NCBI RefSeq assembly: GCF_002157465.1
Contig: NZ_NHOC01000018.1
Coordinates: 1-39,837 of the forward strand
Origin: Butyricicoccus porcorum
Lineage (GTDB): Bacteria; Bacillota; Clostridia; Oscillospirales; Butyricicoccaceae
DNA: 39,837 bases
Direction of reading: 5' to 3'
Both the position numbers and the translations under genes were made by a program. Each line of letters starts with the position of its first letter. Within the stretch, counting starts at the first letter, position 1. The notes under the pieces were generated by a model, which made no database searches, was not told where the DNA came from, and saw nothing but the letters and a program-made list of their open reading frames with translations. Shown here in pieces: positions 10,037-18,376 of this stretch.

Positions 10037-11089
10037 ATGGCAGTAAATTTAGCGACCAAATATTCCAGCCAGATTGCGGAGGTTTTTACCGCAGGCTCAT
10101 TCATCAAGGGAAAGACATCCAGCTCGTTTGACCTGACCGGCGTCAAGACGCTCAAGGTCTATACCCCGGTGACCGTGCCGGAGGTGGATTATACTCGCGA
10201 CGGCCTCAACCGCTACGGCACTGTGACCGAAATGCAGGATATCGTGCAGGAGCTCAAGATGACGCAGGACAAGGCATTCACGCTGACCATCGATAAGGGC
10301 AATAACCTCGACCAGAACATGACCAAGAAGGCCGCCGATATGCTGCGTTTACAGATCAATGAACAGTCGACTCCGGCAGCAGACAAATATGCGTTGAGCC
10401 GCTTTGCCATGATGGCGGGCACCATTGATACCGTCAGCGAGGCGCCGACCAAGGACACGATTGTCGAACTGATTTCTACCGGTGCACAGACGCTGGACGA
10501 CAATCTGGTTCCGGATGGCGACCGCTATGTCTATGTCACCAGCGAGGTGTACAAGATGATCCGCCTGTCACCGGAGTTCACCGGCCTGGAGGGTCTCGGC
10601 GTCAAGGCGGTCGGCAAGGGCGTCTGCGGTGAGATCTCCGGTCTGACTATTGTGCGCGTGCCCAAGAGCTATATGCCGGACGGCTGCTATTTCCTGATTA
10701 CGCACAAAAACGCCGTGCTGATGCCGTATAAAATTTCCGACGCAAAGGTACACAACGATCCAGTCGGCGTGTCCGGTGCGCTGATTGAAGGCCGTCATTA
10801 TTATGACGCCTTTGTGCTGGGGGCAAAGTCCGCAGGCGTCTATGCGCTTGTGCTTGCGGCGAATAAGCTGACCCTGCCGACGATTTCCGTTTCCAGCGGC
10901 AGTGCAACCATCAGCAAGCCGTCAGGTGCTTCGGAAGTGCGCTATACCATCGACGGCACCGATCCGCGCTACTCTGACAGCGCAAAGGTATACTCGTCCG
11001 CCGTGACGGTTTCCTCCGGGACCGTTGTTCGCGCGGCGGCATTCGCGGACGACAAATTTACCTCTTCGGTTGCAGAAAAGACCGCATAA
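10037..11089 (+). CDS. Major capsid protein with C-terminal chitobiase-like domain
   Basis: 350 residues, AAGGAGG before the ATG. Residues 1-275 look like an HK97-fold shell protein: an extended N-arm (TSSSFDLTGVKTLKVYTP), a helical spine with ELKMTQDKAFTLTIDKG, and a C-terminal P-domain region ending in DAFVLGAKSAGVYAL. Residues 281-350 form an appended domain whose RYTIDGTDPRYSDSAKVY core resembles the CHB_HEX_C-type beta-sandwich (a chitobiase C-terminal, Ig-like fold). Such domains on capsids are usually displayed on the outer surface and may bind glycans or mucus. The fold assignments are by motif and context. It is in operon with scaffold and adaptor genes. Confidence 0.8.
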   Translation: MAVNLATKYSSQIAEVFTAGSFIKGKTSSSFDLTGVKTLKVYTPVTVPEVDYTRDGLNRYGTVTEMQDIVQELKMTQDKAFTLTIDKGNNLDQNMTKKAADMLRLQINEQSTPAADKYALSRFAMMAGTIDTVSEAPTKDTIVELISTGAQTLDDNLVPDGDRYVYVTSEVYKMIRLSPEFTGLEGLGVKAVGKGVCGEISGLTIVRVPKSYMPDGCYFLITHKNAVLMPYKISDAKVHNDPVGVSGALIEGRHYYDAFVLGAKSAGVYALVLAANKLTLPTISVSSGSATISKPSGASEVRYTIDGTDPRYSDSAKVYSSAVTVSSGTVVRAAAFADDKFTSSVAEKTA

Positions 11090-11172
11090 TACGATGGAAC
11101 GTGGCAGCCGGGTACGGATGTGCCCGGCTGTCCGGCGGACGGACAGGAAGGAGACAGAAAGGAGGATACCGA

Positions 11173-11544
11173 TTGACCGGCAGACAAGTATATGAACAGG
11201 CACTCGTGCTGCTCGGCATGGAGCACGACGATGTGCCATGGCTGGAGAGTATGGCGGCGGGCTGTCTCAATCAGATGTTGGCAGACCGGCTGTATGAGCA
11301 GGGGGCATTGTGCCGCGCGCAGGGCAGAAATGCACCGGATGCTGCGCCAGTGATGGAGAATATGGATGAGGAAGTTCCCTATGACGAGCTGTTTGTGCGC
11401 GAATGCTTCCCGTATGGGCTCGCGGCACTGCTCGTCGCCGAGGATGACCGCACCATGTTCAACTGGCTGATGAGCGAATATGAACGGCGTGCCGCTTATT
11501 ATGCGCCGTGCACGCTGACAGATTTGCAGGAGGCGGACGAATGA
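11173..11544 (+). CDS. Probable head-tail connector (adaptor) protein
   Basis: 123 residues from a TTG at 11173 with GGAGG at 11161-11165; the longer in-frame extension upstream includes the capsid-adaptor spacer and is rejected. The protein is helical and acidic, opening TGRQVYEQALVLLGM and containing a helix LFVRECFPYGLAALLVAEDD, typical of small connector proteins that dock under the portal. The stop overlaps the next start as ATGA, so translation is coupled. The call combines size, helical pattern and position after the capsid gene. Confidence 0.6.
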   Translation: MTGRQVYEQALVLLGMEHDDVPWLESMAAGCLNQMLADRLYEQGALCRAQGRNAPDAAPVMENMDEEVPYDELFVRECFPYGLAALLVAEDDRTMFNWLMSEYERRAAYYAPCTLTDLQEADE

Positions 11545-13322
11545 GCGCGCCATACCAGTTTTCCGCAGCGGATACCGTACAGGAGGTCGTGGTCGAACGG
11601 TTTGCAGGTGTAGATTTTGCATCCCACCAGACCAAGGTGGACTGGGCACGTTCCCCCGATGCCTGCAACATGATCGCAAACGACACTTTTTTTCCGGTCA
11701 AGCGAACGGGCTACCGCAAAGTCGCCCAATTTGACGGCGAAATTTTTGGACTGCACCGGTTTGAAGCCGATACGCTGTGTCATGAAGGAAAAAACCTGTG
11801 GCGGCTGAATGCTGCCGGCACGTATACACAGCTGTACGATGACATGAATGAGGGCAAATCCACCTCTTTCCTGATGGGCGGAAAGCTGTGGCTGCTCGAC
11901 GGGAAGACGTATCTCGTCTATGACGGCGAAACCGTGCAGCCGGTGCGCGATATCGCCTATGTGCCCACGACAACCATCGGCAGTGCACCGGCGGGCGGCG
12001 GAACCAGCCTTGAGGCGGTCAATCTGCTCACGCCCAAACGCATCAATACCTTCGTCGGTGACGGCACCAGCAAGGTATTCCAGCTGGATTGTACCGATAT
12101 CGATGTGGACAGTACGGAGTGTACGGAATTTTCCATCAAAATGGTAAATGCGGTCACCGGAAAGGTCACGTTTGAAGAAGCACCGCCGGATGCGGGAGGA
12201 CTTGCCAATGTCATCATTTCCTTTTCCAAAACAACCGAGCACCCCAGCATCGACCGATGCCGTATTTGCGGGTTGTATGGCGGCAAAAATGACACACGTG
12301 TCTTCCTTTCCGGCAATCCCGATGAGCCAAACTGTGACTGGCAGTCCGGGTTGTATGATCCAACCTATTTCCCGGATACCGGATATACACGCATTGGCTC
12401 GGATGCATCCGAAATCATGGGATATGCCAGACAGTATGACACACAGGTTGTGCTCAAATCCGATGGACAGGACGCAAAGCAGTATCTGCGGACATTCGCA
12501 CTGGATGAAAACGACAGACCGAGCTATCCGCTCCGGCAGGGCGCAGAGGCGGCGGGTGCTGTCAGCCGGTATGCTATTGATGTGCTCGAAGGCACGCCAA
12601 TTTATCTCTCACCGCAGGGCGTAATGGGAATCTTCGGCACAAATGTAACCGAGTACCGTGCCGTTGCGGGCATATCCCAGCGCGTTGATCCGCGCCTGGG
12701 ACGCGAACCGATGTGCGATGCCGTGGCATGTGTCTGGGAGGGGAAATATTATCTCGCCGTCGGCGGGCACTGCTATGTCGCGGACAGCAGACAGGTGGAA
12801 AACAGCATACCGGAATGGTATTACTGGGACAACATCCCGGCGGTGTGTTTTCTTGCAGACAGCGTCGACGGGCGGCTGTGGTTTGGCACGGCGGATGGGC
12901 GTGTCTGTGCATTCTGCCGGGAAACCGATGCGAATGCATATTTTGATGACGGCACACCGACCTGTGCGCGTTGGACGACGCCGTTTTCTGCGCTAGGGGT
13001 ATGGAACCGCACCAAAACCATTTTGTCCTGCCGCCCACTGCTCATGCCGTATGGCTATTCGGGCGCAGACATCTGGTACCGCACAGAGCATCTGTGTGCG
13101 TGCGTCCATTCGGTGGCATTTTCTCAGTTTTCCTTTGCACATATGGATTTTTCCCGCTTTTCATTTTATTCCGCAGCGGCCTCCGTGCCCGTTCCGGTGC
13201 GGCGGCGCGTGCGGCGCGCCTATCTGTTCCAGGTAGTTGTGCGCAATGACAGCGCAGAGCCGTTTGGCCTGCTCGGAATGACACTGCGTTATCAGGTACG
13301 CACGCCTGTGCGTGACCTGTAG
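11541..13322 (+). CDS. Phage tail-hub/stopper-like structural protein
   Basis: 593 residues from the ATG at 11541 with AGGAGG 7 nt upstream; the longer frame from 11508 overlaps the previous gene more and lacks a site. The sequence is beta-rich with repeated short motifs resembling a propeller (KTYLVYDGETV, GVMGIFGTNVTEY, GKYYLAVGGHCYV, GRLWFGTADGRVCAF), and has a C-terminal beta domain ending LLGMTLRYQVRTPV. This layout resembles short-tailed phage nozzle/hub proteins (T7 gp12 or P22 gp10 analogues), which seal the portal complex. No precise family was recognised. It would imply a short-tail rather than long-tail particle. Confidence 0.6.
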   Translation: MSAPYQFSAADTVQEVVVERFAGVDFASHQTKVDWARSPDACNMIANDTFFPVKRTGYRKVAQFDGEIFGLHRFEADTLCHEGKNLWRLNAAGTYTQLYDDMNEGKSTSFLMGGKLWLLDGKTYLVYDGETVQPVRDIAYVPTTTIGSAPAGGGTSLEAVNLLTPKRINTFVGDGTSKVFQLDCTDIDVDSTECTEFSIKMVNAVTGKVTFEEAPPDAGGLANVIISFSKTTEHPSIDRCRICGLYGGKNDTRVFLSGNPDEPNCDWQSGLYDPTYFPDTGYTRIGSDASEIMGYARQYDTQVVLKSDGQDAKQYLRTFALDENDRPSYPLRQGAEAAGAVSRYAIDVLEGTPIYLSPQGVMGIFGTNVTEYRAVAGISQRVDPRLGREPMCDAVACVWEGKYYLAVGGHCYVADSRQVENSIPEWYYWDNIPAVCFLADSVDGRLWFGTADGRVCAFCRETDANAYFDDGTPTCARWTTPFSALGVWNRTKTILSCRPLLMPYGYSGADIWYRTEHLCACVHSVAFSQFSFAHMDFSRFSFYSAAASVPVPVRRRVRRAYLFQVVVRNDSAEPFGLLGMTLRYQVRTPVRDL

Positions 13323-13337
13323 GAAAGGAGATGGAAT

Positions 13338-13970
13338 ATGGAATCTTTGGATATTGAAGAGCTGTACCGCGCAGCAGAACGAAGCCGCCTGAATGCCTTT
13401 GAATCTGCGCGGCAGGACAGCCTGAAGCGCCTGCAAAACAGTCTGGATGAAATTGGAACCTCTTACCGCGGCAGTGTGACACAGGCACAGACTGCCGCAC
13501 GCATCTCTGCGTTAGGTCAGGAGGAAAAGCTCGCCGCATCCGGTCTGAGCAGCGGCGGAAGCTATACCGCGCCGACCTCCGGGTATACGGAGACCGCCCG
13601 CGTGGCATCAGATAACAACCTGCGCAGCAACCTGAATACCCTGTCCGCAGCGCGTCTGCAACAGGAACAGGAGGCACGCAATGCAAGCAACACGGAAATT
13701 GCACAGGCAAGACAGAGCTATGAGAACAGCGCCGCAGAGATCCGCATGCAGCAGGCACAGGCGCAGATCAACCAGTACAACACAGACCGTGAATACAATT
13801 ACAATGTGCGTGTGACGGCCTATCAGCAGGCGATGCAGCGCTGGCAGACCTATGGCATCGTGCTTCCGGCGGACGCATCCATTCTGGGTGTACCTGCCGG
13901 AACGCGCACGGCATCCAGTGCATATGACAACGCAAAGCTGGCACTTGAACGCTGGAAGGCGCTGCTCTGA
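13338..13970 (+). CDS. Ala/Gln-rich coiled-coil phage protein, possible ejection protein
   Basis: 210 residues, GAAAGGAG before the ATG at 13338. Long helices rich in Ala, Gln and Arg flank a Ser/Gly/Thr-rich break near 70-85 (SGLSSGGSYTAPTSGYTETA). A predicted coiled coil runs through residues 100-150. The composition resembles internal (ejection) proteins of short-tailed phages, packed in the capsid and delivered ahead of DNA. It is the last gene of the head module. Function is inferred from order and composition only. Confidence 0.55.
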   Translation: MESLDIEELYRAAERSRLNAFESARQDSLKRLQNSLDEIGTSYRGSVTQAQTAARISALGQEEKLAASGLSSGGSYTAPTSGYTETARVASDNNLRSNLNTLSAARLQQEQEARNASNTEIAQARQSYENSAAEIRMQQAQAQINQYNTDREYNYNVRVTAYQQAMQRWQTYGIVLPADASILGVPAGTRTASSAYDNAKLALERWKALL

Positions 13971-13974
13971 GTGC

Positions 13975-14014
13975 AAAAAAATCCCGCAGAAGGAAAATTC
14001 CTTTTGCGGGATTT
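13975..14014 (-). terminator. Intrinsic terminator between head module and antiporter gene
   Basis: Stem AAATCCCGCA/TGCGGGATTT with further internal pairing GAAGGAA/TTCC. On the minus strand it is followed by seven T, so it serves the antiporter gene best; the plus-strand T run is only three, so termination of the phage module may be partial. Confidence 0.8.
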
Positions 14015-14034
14015 GCTATGCCAGGATGACAGAA

Positions 14035-15240
14035 TCAGGTGTTGGCAGTTGCGTCCGGCTGCTTGGGCTGTTTGTCACTCATGACCATTTTTAGCAGGAT
14101 TGGAGTAATCAGCGTGGTGACAATGACGACCAGAATGACCGGTGCGAACAGCGTGTCGGATACCAGACCGACAGCAGCACCCTTCTGTGCGACGATCAGC
14201 GCGACCTCGCCGCGGGATACCATGCCCACGCCGACGCTCAGTGCTTCATGATTCGTAAACTTGCAGAACTTTGCGCCCAGACCACAGCCGACGATCTTGG
14301 AGAGAATCGCGATAACCAGCAGCAGCAGTGCGAACAGCAGCAGTGCCGGGGTCAGACCGGCCAGGTTGGTCTTGATGCCGACGCTGGCGAAGAAGACCGG
14401 CGCGAACAGCATATACGAGCAGATATCGATTTTGCGCGCAACATAGTCGCGGATGTTGGACAGGTTGCACAGCAGCAGGCCGGCAAAGTATGCGCCGGTG
14501 ATGTCGGCGACACCGAAGAACTGCTCTGCACAGTAGGACAGCACGAAGCAGAACGCCAGTGCATAAATGGCAACGCGGCGGTGCATCTTCTTGGCAAACG
14601 AGGTGCTCAGATGCTTGAAATACTTATAAACCAGGAAACCGACGATTGCAATGAAGACAAAGAACAGTACAATCTTGAGCAGTACCATGCCGATTTGTAC
14701 ATCCGGATCGGTGAAGCTGGAGACAACGGTCAGGACGATGATACCGAGGATATCGTCAATGACGGCCGCACCCAGGATGGCGGTGCCGACTCTGCCCTTC
14801 AGCTTGCCCAGCTCACGCAGAGTCTCAACGGTGATGCTGACTGAGGTTGCAGTCAGGATGACGCCGACGAAAATTGCCTTCAGCATGTGCTGCGCATCGC
14901 CCTCTCCGTTAAAGAAGACGAGATACAGCGCGGTGCCGCCGAGCAGCGGGACGACTACGCCGGCACAGGCAATTACGAACGATGCAAGGCCGGTTTTCTT
15001 CAGCTCCTGAAGGTCGGTTTCCAGACCGGCGGCGAACATCAGCATGATGACGCCGATTTCACTGATGACGGAAATAAAGCTGTCCTCGACGACCAGATTC
15101 AGAACGGACGGGCCAAGGATCAGACCGGCGACCAGCGCGCCGACAACCTGCGGCATTTTAACCTTGCCGGAGGCCAGGCCAAGCACCTTCGTGGACAGAA
15201 GGATGATGGCAAGTACGAGAAGAAATGTATAGGATGTCAT
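14035..15240 (-). CDS. Cation:proton antiporter, CPA2 (KefB/NapA-like) family
   Basis: 401 residues with about 12-13 hydrophobic helices. It begins TSYTFLLVLAIILLSTKVLG with early PQVVGALVAGLILGPSVLN, the classic CPA2 opening, and contains the transport-site region GAAVIDDILGIIVL with the adjacent aspartates that carry Na+/H+ or K+/H+ exchange. MVSRGEVALIVAQ near the C-terminus is also characteristic. No TrkA-N or RCK domain follows. It probably exports Na+ or K+ in exchange for protons across the cell membrane for pH and salt homeostasis. It is monocistronic, with its own promoter. Confidence 0.92.
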   Translation of the reverse strand: MTSYTFLLVLAIILLSTKVLGLASGKVKMPQVVGALVAGLILGPSVLNLVVEDSFISVISEIGVIMLMFAAGLETDLQELKKTGLASFVIACAGVVVPLLGGTALYLVFFNGEGDAQHMLKAIFVGVILTATSVSITVETLRELGKLKGRVGTAILGAAVIDDILGIIVLTVVSSFTDPDVQIGMVLLKIVLFFVFIAIVGFLVYKYFKHLSTSFAKKMHRRVAIYALAFCFVLSYCAEQFFGVADITGAYFAGLLLCNLSNIRDYVARKIDICSYMLFAPVFFASVGIKTNLAGLTPALLLFALLLLVIAILSKIVGCGLGAKFCKFTNHEALSVGVGMVSRGEVALIVAQKGAAVGLVSDTLFAPVILVVIVTTLITPILLKMVMSDKQPKQPDATANT

Positions 15241-15314
15241 AAATACAGCCCCTTCTTTTGATTGGATTTGTGTAAAGCGAATAAAGGTTTTGTGTTTTTC
15301 CCTACAGTCATAAC

Positions 15315-15343
15315 ATTATATCCGGTTTAAGTTCCAAAAGCAA
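15315..15343 (-). promoter_or_regulatory. Promoter of the antiporter gene
   Basis: On the minus strand, TTGCTT, a 17-nt spacer and TATAAT, leaving a 5' UTR of about 70 nt. Confidence 0.6.
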
Positions 15344-15399
15344 GGAAACGATTTTGACAAAAATATGTAGATAACGGGCGGAAAAAATTGCAAATTTGT

Positions 15400-15620
15400 G
15401 TGAAAAAAAGCAGAACAGAGCCTTTAGAGCGGAGCTGTGTACGCCAAACAACAAATAATGTTTTTATTGTCACGGATGTTAAACAGTCGCAAAAAGTTGC
15501 GGGCTGTGATCGCCCCTTGCGGCACGTCCCCGCCGTGCGGATGGAACTGACGCAGCTGGATGCAGTCAGATAGGCCGACATTGAGATGACAGGTGTTTGC
15601 AATCGCAACATTGGCAAAAG
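15400..15620. ncRNA. Hairpin-rich intergenic segment, candidate structured RNA
   Basis: The gap from 15241 to 15671 holds no credible gene. It contains clear stems: ACAG...CTGT enclosing CGCAA/TTGCG at 15483-15507, GCACG/CGTGC at 15522-15538, and CTGAC...GTCAG with GCA/TGC at 15547-15569. The bases here are GC-richer than the AT-rich flanks. Hairpins read on both strands, so orientation is open; on the minus strand it would follow the ferredoxin terminator. No plain promoter was found on either strand. A minus-strand reading frame of 102 codons crosses the ferredoxin gene and terminator and is not credible. Confidence 0.3.
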
Positions 15621-15621
15621 A

Positions 15622-15652
15622 GAAAGACCCGGCGATAAACACCGGGTCTTTC
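15622..15652 (-). terminator. Intrinsic terminator of the ferredoxin gene
   Basis: Perfect 11-bp stem GAAAGACCCGG/CCGGGTCTTTC with a 9-nt loop; minus-strand readout continues into TCTTTT. Confidence 0.8.
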
Positions 15653-15671
15653 ATACGTGCATAAGTAAGAA

Positions 15672-15866
<195 letters not shown>

Positions 15867-15874
15867 TCATTTAT

Positions 15875-15902
15875 ATTGTACCACAAAGCCAGAAAAAAAC
15901 AA
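15875..15902 (-). promoter_or_regulatory. Promoter of the ferredoxin gene
   Basis: On the minus strand, TTGTTT, a 16-nt spacer and TACAAT, about 33 bp before the start codon. Confidence 0.6.
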
Positions 15903-16008
15903 CTCCATTTTTGGAACTTACAGAAAAAAGAAATTGGAAAAGATACGTCTAAAAGCGGAAAAAGTGGGTAAAGATAAATCAGGAAGCAAAGGAAAGTGAG
16001 GGAAAGCG

Positions 16009-18225
16009 ATGGAATTTCAGGGTTCATTTGATGCCGGGGCAAGGCTGGCGCTGACGATTTCCGCCAGAAGAGCGGGGCTTTTGGGCAAAAATACGGTCGG
16101 AACGGAACATTTGCTGCTGGGATTGGCTGCACGCCGCAGTACGCCTGCGGGCAGGCTGCTGGCACAGGCCGGCGTGGGCAGCTGGCGCAGCCTGTATTAT
16201 ACCGCACGGCTGACTGGCAGTGGATTTCCTGTGCGCCATCCGGAGCGGGTCAGCAAAAATCTGCACAGTGTACTGCGGCAGGCGGCACAGTCCGCCGGGC
16301 GCGGACAGGTCGGGGACGGGCATCTGCTCTGTGCACTGCTCGGCTGCCGTGACTGTACGGCGCGGCGCGTCATGGAGAAAATGGATGCGGATATCCCTGC
16401 ATTGGAGCGGCAGACCGGGATTTCCATTGCACAGGAGCCTGCGGGCTGGCGTGCGGTCGGACGGCTGGCATCGACCTCTGCGCTCGACCGCTATGCAACC
16501 GATCTGACCGAGATGGCGCGCAGCGGCAGACTCGACCCGGTCATCGGACGGGAGGATGAGTTGTTCCGCCTGATGACCATTTTACAGCGGCGCACGAAAA
16601 ACAATCCGGTGCTGCTGGGCGATCCGGGTGTCGGCAAAACGGCAGTGGCAGAAGCGCTTGCACTCGCCATCGTAAATGGCGATGTGCCGGAGGAGCTCAA
16701 AGGCGCGCGGCTGGTGTCGATTGACATGGCGAGTCTGATTTCCGGCACAAAATACCGCGGTGAATTTGAAGAACGGCTCAAGACAATTGTTCGTGAACTG
16801 AGCGCGTCGCGCAATATTATCGCCTTTATCGACGAGGTGCATACGCTGGTGGGGGCAGGCTCAGCGGAGGGTGCCATTGATGCCTCCAACCTGCTCAAAC
16901 CGGCACTCGCACGCGGTGAGATCCGGCTGATCGGCACGACGACGGTGGAGGAATACCACAAGACAATTGAGAAAGATGCGGCGCTGGAGCGGCGGTTTCA
17001 GCGCATTGATGTCGCCGAGCCGGATGAGGACGGTGCGGAGAAGATCCTGCGCGGGCTGGCGCCGCGCTATGAGCAGCACCATGGCGTACACATCACGGAG
17101 GATGCACTGTGTGCTGCTGTGCGCATTTCCGTCCGCACGCGTCCGGAACGCCATCTGCCCGACAAGGCGATTGACCTGCTGGACGAGACCTGTGCGGCGG
17201 TTCACCTTGAGGGCGGAACGCAGGTGACACAGCGGGAGATTGCACGCACAGCACAGCGCGTTGACGGCTTTACCGACGCGGCAGAGGGCGATGACGCAAA
17301 GCGCCTGCTGCGGCTGGAGGACGAGCTGCGGCGCACCGTGATCGGGCAGGACGACGCGGTACGGGCTATTTGTCGGGCGGTGCGGCGCGGCGGTGCAGGC
17401 CTGCGGGATGAAGCGCGTCCGGTGGCGGCACTGCTGTTGACCGGGCCGACCGGTGTGGGAAAAACCTCGGTCTGTACGGCACTTGCCCGCACGCTGTTTG
17501 GCCGTGACGGGCTCATTCGCATCGATTTGTCGGAATATCAGCAGCCGCACGATGTCTCCCGCCTGATCGGTGCACCTCCCGGCTACAAGGGCTACGGCGA
17601 AGGCGGGCAGCTGACCGAACCGATCCGCCGCCGCCCGCGGTCTGTCGTACTGTTTGATGAAGTAGAAAAGGCACATCCCGATGTGCTGCGTCTGCTGCTC
17701 CGCCTGTTGGAGGACGGACGGCTGACCGATGCAGAGGGGCGCAGTGCAGATTTCCGGCATGCGGTGGTTGTGCTGACCTCCAATCTGGGCAGCGGCAGCC
17801 GGGGACGAACGGTTGGCTTTGCTGCGGACAGCGCAGACCGGCAGACCGGGCATGTCCGGGAGGAAGCACAGCGTGTGCTCCAGCCGGAGCTTGCGGCGCG
17901 GCTGGATGATATTATTGTCTTTTCTGCACTGGAGCGCGCAGATTGTGCGGCGATTGCGGCACGGGAACTGTCTCTGCTGGCAAAACGGTGCCTTGCGCGC
18001 GGCACACGGCTGACCTGGGATGAAACAGCAGAGCAGACACTGGGCATTGTTGACCGGGCGCGCGGTGCGCGCGCCGTGCGTGATGAAGTGGCACGCAAGG
18101 TGATCGATCCGCTTGCCGGCCTGCTGCTGTCCGGCAAGGCGGGGCATTGGGTGGAAATCCAGGCGGCAGACGGCGATGTGCTGTTGTCGGTGCGTGAAAA
18201 CAGCACAATGCTGTCCGGCGCGTAA
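16009..18225 (+). CDS. Clp-type AAA+ chaperone ATPase (ClpC-like, lacking UVR region)
   Basis: 738 residues. The Clp N-domain repeats occupy about 1-140 ([13 protein letters not shown], then [12 protein letters not shown]). AAA-1 has Walker A GDPGVGKT at 204-211 and Walker [12 protein letters not shown] near 270; AAA-2 has GPTGVGKT near 480 and [12 protein letters not shown] near 545. Between the domains only a short linker is present: neither the UVR motif and coiled coil of ClpC nor the long middle domain of ClpB is evident, so it is shorter than ClpC (about 810) and ClpB (about 860). The protein is unusually Arg-rich. It probably unfolds proteins, perhaps with ClpP, or acts as a stand-alone chaperone; a ClpP-binding loop could not be confirmed. 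Confidence 0.88.
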   Translation: MEFQGSFDAGARLALTISARRAGLLGKNTVGTEHLLLGLAARRSTPAGRLLAQAGVGSWRSLYYTARLTGSGFPVRHPERVSKNLHSVLRQAAQSAGRGQVGDGHLLCALLGCRDCTARRVMEKMDADIPALERQTGISIAQEPAGWRAVGRLASTSALDRYATDLTEMARSGRLDPVIGREDELFRLMTILQRRTKNNPVLLGDPGVGKTAVAEALALAIVNGDVPEELKGARLVSIDMASLISGTKYRGEFEERLKTIVRELSASRNIIAFIDEVHTLVGAGSAEGAIDASNLLKPALARGEIRLIGTTTVEEYHKTIEKDAALERRFQRIDVAEPDEDGAEKILRGLAPRYEQHHGVHITEDALCAAVRISVRTRPERHLPDKAIDLLDETCAAVHLEGGTQVTQREIARTAQRVDGFTDAAEGDDAKRLLRLEDELRRTVIGQDDAVRAICRAVRRGGAGLRDEARPVAALLLTGPTGVGKTSVCTALARTLFGRDGLIRIDLSEYQQPHDVSRLIGAPPGYKGYGEGGQLTEPIRRRPRSVVLFDEVEKAHPDVLRLLLRLLEDGRLTDAEGRSADFRHAVVVLTSNLGSGSRGRTVGFAADSADRQTGHVREEAQRVLQPELAARLDDIIVFSALERADCAAIAARELSLLAKRCLARGTRLTWDETAEQTLGIVDRARGARAVRDEVARKVIDPLAGLLLSGKAGHWVEIQAADGDVLLSVRENSTMLSGA

Positions 18226-18246
18226 CGCTGTCATAAATTGTCATTT

Positions 18247-18290
18247 GGGACAGGGGCATATTCCTGCGAGGAATTGCCCCTGTTCTTTTT
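18247..18290 (+). terminator. Intrinsic terminator after the Clp ATPase
   Basis: GACAGGGGCA pairs with TGCCCCTGTTC around an inner ATTCCT/AGGAAT stem, followed by TTTTT. Confidence 0.85.
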
Positions 18291-18311
18291 GCTTGGAGGA
18301 CAATTCCTGTA

Positions 18312-18340
18312 TTGTTCGGATAGAATGAATATGATAAGAT
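18312..18340 (+). promoter_or_regulatory. Promoter of the GHKL kinase gene
   Basis: TTGTTC, a 17-nt spacer and TAAGAT, ending 36 bp before the start codon. Confidence 0.5.
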
Positions 18341-18376
18341 ACAAACGGATCGAAACAGCAGGGAGATAAGTGGATT

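Noticed and set aside
6005-14034. Possible att sites flanking the phage module
   Set aside because: Only a weak AAAAAAATCC similarity between the flanks (near 6040 and 13976), too low in complexity to count.
16861-18234. 457-codon minus-strand frame
   Set aside because: Antisense shadow of the Clp ATPase gene, without ribosome site or protein-like motifs.
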